Notes: generated by a model from the sequence alone, not told the origin. A stretch of 49,287 nt of DNA from Patescibacteria group bacterium (GCA_018608435.1 JABAZV010000016.1:783-50069), one strand, 5' to 3'; positions 34,736 through 42,274 are shown, numbered from the stretch's first letter. Numbers and translations: made by a program.

Positions 34736-34749
34736 GCAAATCACTTGCA
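34736..34749. promoter_or_regulatory. Fur-type box 2 (fur side)
   Basis: GCAAATCACTTGCA with preceding T gives TGCAAAT-C-ACTTGCA. It matches box 1 at 12 of 14 positions and covers the predicted transcription start of the Fur-family gene. The box starts are 44 bases apart, about four helix turns. Confidence 0.7.
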
Positions 34750-34806
34750 CTAATGGAATGGTGCGAAAAACATTCTGTTGGTCACTATTTTATTATCGCA
34801 AAAGTT

Positions 34807-35184
34807 ATGAACATTAAACTCACCAAAAAACGCCAAGCCATACTCGACCTGTTAAAGTCACACCACAGCACCATGAGTGCGGCTGACATACACACGACCC
34901 TCCAAGAGATGGACCTCGTTACTATCTACCGCACCCTTGATCTATTCACCAAAGAAAAAATAATTAAACAATTTCACCTAGCAGGAGGACAGGCACAATA
35001 CGAATACCAGTCAGAGCCACACCACCACGCTGTGTGTGTCACCTGCGAAAAAGTATTGCACTTCAAAGCTCCTGACGAAAAACTAAAGAAGCTACTCGGT
35101 ATTACTGACTTTGAAGTCGACGAGATAGAAGTAACTGTCAAAGGTACGTGTACTAAGCACGAAGTTATCAAATCACAAAAATAA
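34807..35184 (+). CDS. Fur-family metal-responsive regulator
   Basis: 125 residues from ATG 34807 (MNIKLTKKRQ). Winged helix with SAADIHTTL and the Fur-type recognition helix DLVTIYRTLDLFTKE, then the metal-binding stretch HHHAVCVTCEKV. The first CxxC of the structural zinc site is present; the second is reduced to a single Cys (GTCTKH). Which metal it senses cannot be read, but the divergent ZIP gene suggests zinc (Zur-like), iron or manganese. The track start at 34726 is rejected because it lies in the promoter. It probably represses itself and the ZIP gene. Confidence 0.92.
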   Translation: MNIKLTKKRQAILDLLKSHHSTMSAADIHTTLQEMDLVTIYRTLDLFTKEKIIKQFHLAGGQAQYEYQSEPHHHAVCVTCEKVLHFKAPDEKLKKLLGITDFEVDEIEVTVKGTCTKHEVIKSQK

Positions 35185-35206
35185 ACGCAACTAATAACTA
35201 AACTAT

Positions 35207-35611
35207 ATGCAAAACAAAAAAATAATCCCTGTACTAGTGGTAATCGTAGTTATAGCTGTCGCGTATTTTCTTATATCACAAAATGAAGTAGTTGCACCCA
35301 ACGAAACAGATGTGGTGGTGGCTGAAGAAATTGATGAAAATGTAAATGAGGGGAAAAATGAACCAATAACACCAATTGATAAAGCAAGTATAGAAGCACT
35401 AGATCCGCCTCCGATTCCAGATCAAATCGGAAATAATATCATCATCGGCATGACAACCGCCGAGGCAGAAGCTTATGCAGCAGCCAAAAACATCACGTTC
35501 CGTATTGGATTAATCGATAGTGAGTTCCTTCCACTGACCGCTGAATATCTTCCTGGTCGTATAACAGCCGAGATGAACGATGGTGTAGTGACTGACTTCT
35601 CAGTGGAGTAG
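35207..35611 (+). CDS. Anchored single-module inhibitor-like protein
   Basis: 134 residues: an N-terminal membrane anchor (IIPVLVVIVVIAVAYFLI), an acidic Pro-rich linker, and a C-terminal module of about 55 residues (IGMTTAEAEAYAAAKNITF, LPGRITAEMNDGVVTDFSVE). The module resembles peptidase-inhibitor I78/potato inhibitor I-like repeats (GLTxxEAxxxA...FR...D.E...T.DY.PGRI...V.dG.V). Two more copies occur in the protein at 39431. Peptidase inhibition is inference. It follows the Fur-family gene by 22 bases and could share its transcript. Confidence 0.7.
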   Translation: MQNKKIIPVLVVIVVIAVAYFLISQNEVVAPNETDVVVAEEIDENVNEGKNEPITPIDKASIEALDPPPIPDQIGNNIIIGMTTAEAEAYAAAKNITFRIGLIDSEFLPLTAEYLPGRITAEMNDGVVTDFSVE

Positions 35612-35629
35612 CAGCTATAAATCTATAAA

Positions 35630-35666
35630 TTAACACACCGCTTAGTTCATCGAAGCGGTGTGTTAA
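35630..35666. terminator. Bidirectional terminator
   Basis: TTAACACACCGCTT and AAGCGGTGTGTTAA are perfect 14-base arms around a 9-base loop, between convergent genes. AT-rich flanks give T runs in both directions. Confidence 0.85.
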
Positions 35667-35667
35667 T

Positions 35668-36834
35668 TTATTCTTCTTTCCTTGTCTGCAATCCAACGGC
35701 ATGCCGTCTAATCAAAATTGGGCTAAGTAACACTGTTAATACACTCAGAACCACGAGCGACGTTAACAAAGTTTGGTCAATCAATCCTAAATTAAAAACC
35801 ACGAAAGCAGTTGCCAGAGTGGTAGACAGCTGAGGCAGCGACGTGGCAGCAAAAAAATTAGACTCCAGTTTATCAAACCCAACTAATCGTGCCGCAAAAT
35901 ACCCACTGAGATACTTTGAACAAACAAGCGCAAATACTAAAGCTGTCATCGTAAGCAGTACACTGCCAATATTTGTAAATACACCTAGGTCAGTCTGCAA
36001 TCCGACCACCACAAAAAATACCGGAATAAATATGCCGTAGCTAATAGTCTTTATCTTATCTTTCAAAACCTTACTCTTAATAGAATCAGCCAAAACTAAT
36101 CCCGAGAAGAAACCAGCTACGATCGGATGCAAACCAAGCAACTCAAATGCAATCACCGTCCCGATCAAGATCAAAAAAGTCGAACGGAATTCCAGCTGGA
36201 ACAAGTCCGGGGATTTTTTAGTAACGCTGACCACCCATTCGCGTAACTTAGGAATACCTAATCGCATTGCAATCAAAACTCCAAGTAGCACTGGGTAAAA
36301 CACATACAGAGGCACCTCAGTTACAGGATCAACATTTTGTAGCAACAAAGAAAGCAGTACCAAACTGGTAATATCCTGCAAAACAGTTGTCACAATAACC
36401 GACTGTCCAAGCTTAGTCCGCAGCATACCAGACACCTCAAGAGTAGGTATCACAACCGCAATCGATGAAGACACAAATATAATCCCCACAATCAATGCGG
36501 TGATAGGCTCATAGCCCAAAGCGTACACTACCGCACCACCAACCAAAAACGGCACAAAGCCATTTATAAAAGACAGTAACAGTAAGTTGGTTCTGTATTC
36601 TTTAAATTGTGAAAACTTAGTTTCGAGCCCAGCCATGAACATAAGGAAAACCAAACCAATCTGTCCCATGAAGTCTATCGTTGGATTGAGCGATATAACA
36701 TCAAGAAAACTAGGACCAACAATTATCCCACCGATAATAAGCATAACAGCCCACGGAATGTGAGTTCGGATAGAAAGCATCGAGAAAAAAACTCCCGAAA
36801 ACACAATCAAGAAAAAAGGATAAAAATCTTCCAT
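35668..36834 (-). CDS. CPA2-type cation/proton antiporter
   Basis: 388 residues with about 12-13 membrane helices, the membrane part of a KefB/NapA-type (CPA2) antiporter exchanging Na+ or K+ for H+. Seen: the early PSFLDVISLNPTIDFMGQIGLVFLMFMAGLE run, typical of the family (LGLxxLLFxxGLE), and GFFSGLVLADS in the middle. The C-terminal regulatory TrkA-N domain of KefB is absent. The gene stands alone on the minus strand between a terminator and the hydrolase gene. Confidence 0.92.
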   Translation of the reverse strand: MEDFYPFFLIVFSGVFFSMLSIRTHIPWAVMLIIGGIIVGPSFLDVISLNPTIDFMGQIGLVFLMFMAGLETKFSQFKEYRTNLLLLSFINGFVPFLVGGAVVYALGYEPITALIVGIIFVSSSIAVVIPTLEVSGMLRTKLGQSVIVTTVLQDITSLVLLSLLLQNVDPVTEVPLYVFYPVLLGVLIAMRLGIPKLREWVVSVTKKSPDLFQLEFRSTFLILIGTVIAFELLGLHPIVAGFFSGLVLADSIKSKVLKDKIKTISYGIFIPVFFVVVGLQTDLGVFTNIGSVLLTMTALVFALVCSKYLSGYFAARLVGFDKLESNFFAATSLPQLSTTLATAFVVFNLGLIDQTLLTSLVVLSVLTVLLSPILIRRHAVGLQTRKEE

Positions 36835-36916
36835 TACGTTTAGTATACCTGTTATTGATCTATAAATATCACACAGCAGTATATTTTTGTGATAAATGAA
36901 TCTTTTGTTACAACTT

Positions 36917-37732
36917 TTATTCTAGCTCTCGACTCAAGAAATCCATTGTCCTTTGCCAAGCCAACTGAGCAGCTTCTTCGTTGTAGGCTTCTTCGTTATC
37001 TTCATTGGCAAAAGCATGACCTGCATTGGGATAAATGAAAACTGAATGATCGCCTTCTAATGTCTGCAACTTTGCTTCAAACTGATTAACATCATCAACT
37101 GCAATTGACCGATCTTCTTCACCAAAGTGACCGAGGATATCAGCCCGCATCATAGACAGATCGTCTTCTAGAGAAAATCTTCCATAGTACATAACCGATG
37201 CGTCGATACCCATATTGTTGGCAGCCATGTTGTAAGCCCATTGTCCACCGAAGCACCATCCAACTGACGCTAGTCGATCTTCATCAACATTCTCAAGCTC
37301 AGCCAAATAAGCCCGAGCTGCAGCTAAGTTTGCAAACGCAGTTTCGGTATTTTCTCGCACTCCCCCTGCCAGAGCTCCCGCCTCATTTGGAGTAACTGCT
37401 ACTTCACCATCATATAAATCAACCGCCAGAGCAACGTAGCCTTGCTCAGCAAAATCATCGGCCAAATCCTTTATGTTTTCATTAAGCCCCCACCATTCGT
37501 GAACTAAAATAAGCGCCGGAAAAGGTCCACCTCCCACCGGAGTTGCCAAATAACCTGACACCTCACCATGATAAGCAACCATCTCTGACTCAACCTCAGC
37601 CACAGCATCAGGAACAGCAGTTGTTATACTGTCTACATTCTCGGCTAGGTTATTTTCTGCTCCATCAAACTGACTAGAAATAATCCAATATCCCAATCCT
37701 ACCAAAATTAGTAGTATAATAATTTTTTTCAT
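36917..37732 (-). CDS. Anchored dienelactone hydrolase family protein
   Basis: 271 residues. The N-terminus is a membrane anchor or signal (IIILLILVGLGYWII). The alpha/beta-hydrolase domain has the dienelactone hydrolase triad: Cys160 (VGWCFGGQ), Asp207 (FGEEDRSI) and His239 (NAGHAFAN), with HEWWGLNENIKDLAD as the oxyanion region. Family members hydrolyse lactones or esters; an exported version in this organism is of unknown substrate. Divergent from recQ. Confidence 0.9.
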   Translation of the reverse strand: MKKIIILLILVGLGYWIISSQFDGAENNLAENVDSITTAVPDAVAEVESEMVAYHGEVSGYLATPVGGGPFPALILVHEWWGLNENIKDLADDFAEQGYVALAVDLYDGEVAVTPNEAGALAGGVRENTETAFANLAAARAYLAELENVDEDRLASVGWCFGGQWAYNMAANNMGIDASVMYYGRFSLEDDLSMMRADILGHFGEEDRSIAVDDVNQFEAKLQTLEGDHSVFIYPNAGHAFANEDNEEAYNEEAAQLAWQRTMDFLSRELE

Positions 37733-37821
37733 ATGACTTTATTGTAACAAGCTGTACATTTATTTACAGCTTATCAACCACTTCATGTGTAACCAGAATC
37801 ATGAGATACTGAAACACCTTT

Positions 37822-39336
37822 ATGCTTCACAAAACCCTCAAAACTTATTTTGGCTATGATCAGTTCCGCCCATTGCAGGAAGAGATTGTCACGCGTGTCC
37901 TTGAGAAAGAAGACTGCTTAGTACTAATGCCAACCGGTGGCGGTAAGTCGCTTTGTTTCCAGCTCCCTACCTTGATGCAAAATGGACTTACAATCGTGAT
38001 CTCCCCGCTTATTTCGCTCATGAAAGATCAGGTCGATGCGCTCAGGGCCAATGGTGTAAATGCCGCCTACCTCAACAGCACTTTAACCCAAGACGAAAAA
38101 GTGCAAATCCTGCGCGACGTCCAGAGCGGAACAACCAAGTTGCTCTACATTGCTCCCGAAAGACTAGGCGTCCCGCAGTTTGCAGAGCTGCTGCACAAAC
38201 TTCCTGTCAGTTTGTTTGCTATCGACGAGGCACATTGCATTTCAGAATGGGGACACGACTTCAGGCCAGACTACCGCAACCTCAATCAGTTGCGCACAAA
38301 CTTCCCTTCGATTCCAATCATCGCACTCACCGCCACCGCCACGCAAAAAGTCCGCGAAGACATCGTCAAACAACTCAAACTACCAGCACCACACATATTC
38401 ACTTCAAGCTTCAACCGCGAAAACCTGAGCTACGAAGTATTACCAAAAAAGGAATCCTTTGGCACCATCCTCGCGCTTATCGAGCTGCATCCACAAGAAA
38501 GTGTCATAATCTACTGCTTCTCCCGCAAAGACACCGAGACGCTAGCGCAAAAACTAAACGAGCAAGGCCACAACGCCGGCACCTACCACGCAGGACTAAG
38601 CGCAGACCAAAGGCGTGAGAACCAGGACAAATTCATCCGCGACGAAATCCATATCATGGTTGCAACTATTGCCTTTGGTATGGGCATCGACAAGCCCGAC
38701 GTACGTCTCGTCATCCACCACAGTCTCCCCAAATCAATCGAGGGCTATTATCAAGAAACCGGCCGTGCTGGGCGCGATGGCTTACCCGCTCGTTGCGTTC
38801 TGCTGTTCTCAGTAGCAGACAAATTTAAACAAGACTTCTTCATCAGCCAAATCAGTGACGCCGAAGAAAAAGCGCAAGCGCAAAACAACCTCGACCAAAC
38901 CCTCGACTACGGGCGACTCAATTCTTGCCGGCGCAAATTCCTTTTGGAATATTTCAACGAAGAATATCCAAAGCACAACTGTGCCAATTGCGACCAGTGC
39001 GTAGAATTTGAAGAATTAGTGCCAGTCAAAAACAAAGCCGCTTCCAAAGCAGCCACCTCAGGCTACTCATACCTGGCCGAACGTGATGGTCTAATCGACA
39101 GTGACAGCGAGTACGACTCTGACCTCTTCGACATCTTAAAACAACTCCGCATGCGCGAATCCAAACGCCTCAAAGTCGCTCCGTACATTGTCTTTGGCGA
39201 CAAAACTCTGCGCGGGATGTGTGTAAGCAAACCAACCACCAAAGCTGAGTTTCTAAGGATCAATGGCGTTGGAGAAAAGAAACTAAAGAAATTCGGCGAG
39301 AAGTTTATGGAAGCGATAAGAGAGCACGAAGGGTAA
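37822..39336 (+). CDS. recQ: RecQ-like DNA helicase, short form
   Basis: 504 residues. Superfamily 2 helicase motifs: Q (YFGYDQFRPLQ), I (MPTGGGKSLCFQLP), II (AIDEAHCISEWGHDF), III (ALTATAT), and the GIDKPDVR and QETGRAGRDG region of motifs V and VI. A four-cysteine zinc site follows (Cys in NSCRRKF, then NCANCDQC). The winged-helix (RQC) domain expected between zinc and HRDC is missing; only about 35 residues link to a C-terminal HRDC-like domain (PTTKAEFLRINGVGEKK). Codon use is more C-rich than in neighbours. Start at ATG 37822. Confidence 0.94.
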   Translation: MLHKTLKTYFGYDQFRPLQEEIVTRVLEKEDCLVLMPTGGGKSLCFQLPTLMQNGLTIVISPLISLMKDQVDALRANGVNAAYLNSTLTQDEKVQILRDVQSGTTKLLYIAPERLGVPQFAELLHKLPVSLFAIDEAHCISEWGHDFRPDYRNLNQLRTNFPSIPIIALTATATQKVREDIVKQLKLPAPHIFTSSFNRENLSYEVLPKKESFGTILALIELHPQESVIIYCFSRKDTETLAQKLNEQGHNAGTYHAGLSADQRRENQDKFIRDEIHIMVATIAFGMGIDKPDVRLVIHHSLPKSIEGYYQETGRAGRDGLPARCVLLFSVADKFKQDFFISQISDAEEKAQAQNNLDQTLDYGRLNSCRRKFLLEYFNEEYPKHNCANCDQCVEFEELVPVKNKAASKAATSGYSYLAERDGLIDSDSEYDSDLFDILKQLRMRESKRLKVAPYIVFGDKTLRGMCVSKPTTKAEFLRINGVGEKKLKKFGEKFMEAIREHEG

Positions 39337-39430
39337 GCCAACAAAGACTCTGCGCTATCAGTTGTGACATGGTACGATTGTTGTATTATCTTTGATATAA
39401 ACAAACTTAATTAATTATTACTTTTAAATT

Positions 39431-40414
39431 ATGAAGTCAATCAAACTATCTCAAACTCCCTTAATACTTTTCGGCACCTGCTTAGCACTTTTGTCAGTCT
39501 TTGCACTAGCAGCTCTACCTCAACCAGCCTCAGCCCTCAGCTGCCTCAACCCGATCGAAATGATCCCTCTCTACGCAACTGACGACTCATACACAGTAGC
39601 TGTCATAGAAGCTGTTTCAATCGAAACCGAAGGCGACATGCACGATCAAGAAGTTATAGCGCAAGAAGTATTCAAAGGTGAACTAAGTACAAACGCAACA
39701 GTAAGTTTTGCTTATGATGAAACTTGGAGCTACCTATGTGCTGGTACGCCAGCTGAAGCAGGAAGCAAAGCGCTGTACGTAATACGAGACAACCAAGTTG
39801 TTCAAGTGTTTACACCAGACTCTGAATTTTCTCAAACGCTATCTACAGAAATTGAAGTTCCAATTTACAAACCAGTTGATAAGCCGGTTATGGAACCCGA
39901 GACTCCAAGCCAAACAGAAATTGATGAAGAAGAGAGAAAAGGTCTCATGAAGCAAATCATTGTTTTACTGCAAAAACTCGTAATTCTGCTCAGCGGATCA
40001 ATTGAAGAAATTAAAGTAGCAGAGCCGCTGGAAAGCTATGTCGGAATGACCACTATCGAAGCAGTAGCCTACGCTGATAGTAAGGATGAATTATTCAGAG
40101 TAGTAGAAATAGATGGCGTGCCGCAAGCAGTAACTGAAGATTACCGAATCGGCCGCATCAACGCCGCTGTTGAAAACAATGTTGTAACTTCATACACCGT
40201 CGAAGGTCAAGAAACTGAAGATACTCTCGAATACATCGGACTCACCGCAACCGAAGCAGAAGATCTAGCCGAGGCTAATGACGTAATGTTTAGAGTCGGT
40301 ATGATCGACGACGAACCACTCCTGGTCACCATGGACTACGTTCCAGGCCGCATCACCGCCACAATCAAAAACGATATTGTGGTTGACTATACGGTTGAAG
40401 GAGGAGATGTGTAA
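39431..40414 (+). CDS. Secreted protein with two inhibitor-like modules
   Basis: 327 residues. A signal peptide (FALAALPQPASA) ends near residue 36. Residues about 37-140 form a Cys-containing beta-rich domain (LSCLNPIEM, AQEVFKGELS, YLCAGTPAEAG, KALYVIRD) that looks like a TIMP/NTR-type OB fold. A helical linker (MKQIIVLLQKLVILLSG) follows, then two modules (about 196-252 and 262-322) homologous to that in the 35207 protein (YVGMTTIEAVAYAD; YIGLTATEAEDLAE ... MDYVPGRITATIKND). Both halves recall protease inhibitors; function inferred only. Own terminator downstream. Confidence 0.72.
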   Translation: MKSIKLSQTPLILFGTCLALLSVFALAALPQPASALSCLNPIEMIPLYATDDSYTVAVIEAVSIETEGDMHDQEVIAQEVFKGELSTNATVSFAYDETWSYLCAGTPAEAGSKALYVIRDNQVVQVFTPDSEFSQTLSTEIEVPIYKPVDKPVMEPETPSQTEIDEEERKGLMKQIIVLLQKLVILLSGSIEEIKVAEPLESYVGMTTIEAVAYADSKDELFRVVEIDGVPQAVTEDYRIGRINAAVENNVVTSYTVEGQETEDTLEYIGLTATEAEDLAEANDVMFRVGMIDDEPLLVTMDYVPGRITATIKNDIVVDYTVEGGDV

Positions 40415-40435
40415 ACATTCTTCGCACAAGTTAAA

Positions 40436-40471
40436 CAAAACCTCGAGATCATATCTCGAGGTTTTGTTTTT
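40436..40471 (+). terminator. Strong terminator before the E2-E1 unit
   Basis: CAAAACCTCGAGAT-CAT-ATCTCGAGGTTTTG then TTTTTA. A 14-bp perfect stem isolating the conjugation-like genes from the gene upstream. Confidence 0.92.
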
Positions 40472-40644
40472 ATATTTAAAATTTATACTAGGTAGATAAT
40501 GTCTAGCCTAGCATTGAAAAGGTGAAGTTTTCTTGCGACACACCAAATACCCTGATTTACTTGTGCTGTGGTTGCTATTTTTGGATATTTACGGTATTTT
40601 CGATTTAAATCTGATCTTTGAAACATTGACCATGGAGTTTTACA
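40472..40644 (+). promoter_or_regulatory. Leader of the E2-E1 unit
   Basis: 173 bases without a gene. It holds the imperfect palindrome CTAGGTAGA-taatg-TCTAGCCTAG (40488-40511), a possible operator, next to TATACT (40484-40489). Closer to the gene is TTGCTA-17-TATTTT, a weak promoter. GGAG (40634-40637) gives a good ribosome binding site eight bases before ATG 40645. Confidence 0.4.
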
Positions 40645-41208
40645 ATGAACACAATCATAGAAAAAGTACTCATTGATTATTTGCACTTATGCCGAAACCC
40701 CTTACGTGGGAAGGCCGCTTTAACGGAAGAATTTTTTGCTCTATTGCAACTGCCTAAAGTTATACAAGTGATGGTCACTCGAGATAGTAAACTTTTAATC
40801 GTAGACACAACCGACATTCACATTCAAGATGATGATACTGGTATCTGGCACAATCTTGGCGGCTACTCAATCTTCATTGAACGCATTAATCTTGGTCTTC
40901 CTCCAGTTTGGAAAGTAAAATTCTTCTTCCTAAAAAACGAGGACGATACGACTGAAAATGAGGCAGACCAAGTAAATGATTATATCATTCATCCCCATAT
41001 CACCCTCGATGATGACGAAGACGGTGAAATAAATGGTCGATTATGTATTAGTCAAGGAGGTTTTCCGATTGACCAATCAATTAGAAGTGGTGATCTAGCA
41101 ACAGCTGTATCATTATTACTTGAAATTTTAGGCACGTATCATAAAGATGTTCCGTACCGTCCATTGAGTGCGTGGCCAACTGTCTGCATTAATGAGAAGG
41201 CATCATGA
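40645..41208 (+). CDS. E2 ubiquitin-conjugating-like protein
   Basis: 187 residues. The C-terminal half shows the order expected of an E2/UBC fold: a beta meander (KLLIVDTTDIHI, GGYSIFIERINLG, WKVKFFFLKN), then HPH (116-118), a turn and NGRLCIS with Cys134, the layout of the E2 HPN-x(8-16)-C active site, then helices (LATAVSLLLEILGTY) and YRPLSAWP, seen in prokaryotic E2s as W near the end. Residues 100-112 are an acidic insertion. The ATG of the E1-like gene overlaps its stop (ATGA). Alternative: a non-catalytic RWD-like protein. Similar to prokaryotic E2 families by pattern, not verified. Confidence 0.62.
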   Translation: MNTIIEKVLIDYLHLCRNPLRGKAALTEEFFALLQLPKVIQVMVTRDSKLLIVDTTDIHIQDDDTGIWHNLGGYSIFIERINLGLPPVWKVKFFFLKNEDDTTENEADQVNDYIIHPHITLDDDEDGEINGRLCISQGGFPIDQSIRSGDLATAVSLLLEILGTYHKDVPYRPLSAWPTVCINEKAS

Positions 41209-41879
41209 TTAAAACAATAAACATCATTGGCTGTGGCGCCATGGGAAGCCATATCGCCACCTCGATAATCCGTGATTTTAGCTGGGGAGGCAGACTAGTA
41301 CTTATTGACTTCGATAACTACGAACCAAAAAACCTGGCCAACCAGGCCATCGCACGTTCAGCAATCTCCAAACCAAAAGTGCACGGCCTGAAACATGAGC
41401 TACTGCGCATTAATAACAAAGCCTTAATTAACTGTATCAATCGTAAAGTGGACGGTAACAAATACATCAAGGAGGCACTGAGCGGACTAGTGGTTGTGTG
41501 CGTAGACTCGATGCAGGTTCGCTATGAAATCATGCACCACTTACTGCAAGCAAACCGTCGTGTGCAGTATGTGGTTGAAACGAGAGCTGACGCTGGGGCT
41601 GGTGTATCACACGCCTTTAATCCCAACAACAAAAACCAGTGCGACTGTTGGTGGCTATACTGGCATTCAGATAATGCTGCTTGGGATCGTCTTGGGTGCA
41701 ATCAGAGCAGTCCGATTCATAGCGCAATTCTCCACACCACTGCCTTGGCGAGTAGTCAGATTAGAGCACTACTCTATGAAGAATCTGGTAATTTTAGCAT
41801 TGCTGAAAACCGGTTGTGGATGGATTTCGATTTACGACAGCAAGGCTTCGAGAACTGGCCGCTTGACAAGCCTAGGTAA
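41205..41879 (+). CDS. E1/ThiF-like adenylating enzyme
   Basis: 224 residues. Rossmann nucleotide loop IIGCGAMGSHIA, then Asp35/Asp37 (LIDFDNYEPKNLANQ, the DxDxV...NL..Q motif), Lys56/Lys58, and Asp101 with Arg106 (VVCVDSMQVRYEI), all hallmarks of ThiF/MoeB/E1 adenylation domains. The Arg of NLNRQ is Ala here. The second half ETRADAGAGVSHAF...LGCNQSSPIHS places Cys165 where related HesA-type E1s carry the transfer Cys (PCT); Cys146/Cys148 could bind zinc. No ubiquitin-fold or sulfurtransferase domain. It would adenylate a C-terminal glycine and pass it to the E2-like partner. Confidence 0.85.
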   Translation: MIKTINIIGCGAMGSHIATSIIRDFSWGGRLVLIDFDNYEPKNLANQAIARSAISKPKVHGLKHELLRINNKALINCINRKVDGNKYIKEALSGLVVVCVDSMQVRYEIMHHLLQANRRVQYVVETRADAGAGVSHAFNPNNKNQCDCWWLYWHSDNAAWDRLGCNQSSPIHSAILHTTALASSQIRALLYEESGNFSIAENRLWMDFDLRQQGFENWPLDKPR

Positions 41880-41892
41880 AATCACATACATT
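41863..41892 (+). promoter_or_regulatory. Possible internal promoter before the small protein
   Basis: A perfect TTGACA (41863-41868) at the end of the E1-like gene, 18 bases, then TACATT (41887-41892). It would allow the small protein to be made in excess over E1 and E2. Confidence 0.4.
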
Positions 41893-41927
41893 GTATATTG
41901 GTCAGCATGGTGCTGCCCGCCAACAAC

Positions 41928-41934
41928 AAAGGAG
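41928..41934 (+). promoter_or_regulatory. Strong ribosome binding site of the small protein
   Basis: AAAGGAG six bases before ATG 41941, the best Shine-Dalgarno sequence in the window. It decides the start: the longer ORF of the track (from 41524) overlaps the E1 gene. Confidence 0.75.
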
Positions 41935-41940
41935 TTCACT

Positions 41941-42132
41941 ATGTCGCTCGTACTCGAACGTAAGAAAGCTCAAGCTACAACAGCTAGTGCATCCGCTGTT
42001 ACTCAAGGCATAATTGCCGGCCTCACTGGCAGCACCACAACTACCAAAAACACTGTTGGTTCCAACAATACTTACCAACAACCTACACAGCGCACCTTTG
42101 TAGGACCAAGTCACGGTCCTCGCCTCGGCTAA
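41941..42132 (+). CDS. 63-residue disordered protein, candidate modifier
   Basis: 63 residues: MSLVLERKKAQATTASASAV, a Gly/Thr/Asn/Gln-rich middle (GSTTTTKNTVGSNNTYQQP) and the end VGPSHGPRLG. There is no hydrophobic core for a beta-grasp fold; it is likely disordered, like Pup (about 64 residues). It ends in Arg-Leu-Gly, so a C-terminal glycine is free without processing, as E1 enzymes need. It has its own strong ribosome binding site, a possible promoter, and a strong terminator after it. I infer a modifier or peptide substrate for the E1/E2-like pair; no homologue is known to me. It could instead be a RiPP-like precursor. Confidence 0.7.
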   Translation: MSLVLERKKAQATTASASAVTQGIIAGLTGSTTTTKNTVGSNNTYQQPTQRTFVGPSHGPRLG

Positions 42133-42167
42133 CCATAGTCAACGTTCTTCTGTTCTTCAACTGACCC

Positions 42168-42204
42168 GGCCCGAACACTAACACTGTTCGGGCCTTTTTA
42201 ATTT
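42168..42204 (+). terminator. Strong terminator after the small protein
   Basis: GGCCCGAACA-CTAACAC-TGTTCGGGCC followed by TTTTTAATTTT. Perfect 10-bp GC-rich stem. Confidence 0.93.
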
Positions 42205-42212
42205 TGTACATT

Positions 42213-42274
42213 ACAGCGACATGGTGAACCAAACGAAAAGTTTTCATCAGGAAGTTTGGTCGCTGACCTTTTTC
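42213..42274 (+). ncRNA. Second hairpin with T tract, possible small RNA
   Basis: CAGCGAC...CCAAAC pairs with GTTTGGTCGCTG (12 pairs, 8-base bulge), with a 19-base loop and ACCTTTTTC after it. It directly follows a strong terminator and no gene is between them. Either a tandem terminator or a short structured RNA; no promoter of its own is evident. Confidence 0.3.

Noticed and set aside
37953-38618. 221-residue plus-strand ORF
   Set aside because: Shifted frame inside recQ; Arg/His-rich composition is typical of a shadow.
41524-42132. 202-residue ORF overlapping the E1-like gene
   Set aside because: Its first 139 codons lie in another frame of the E1-like gene and have no family look. The strong ribosome binding site and ATG at 41941 define the real 63-residue gene.
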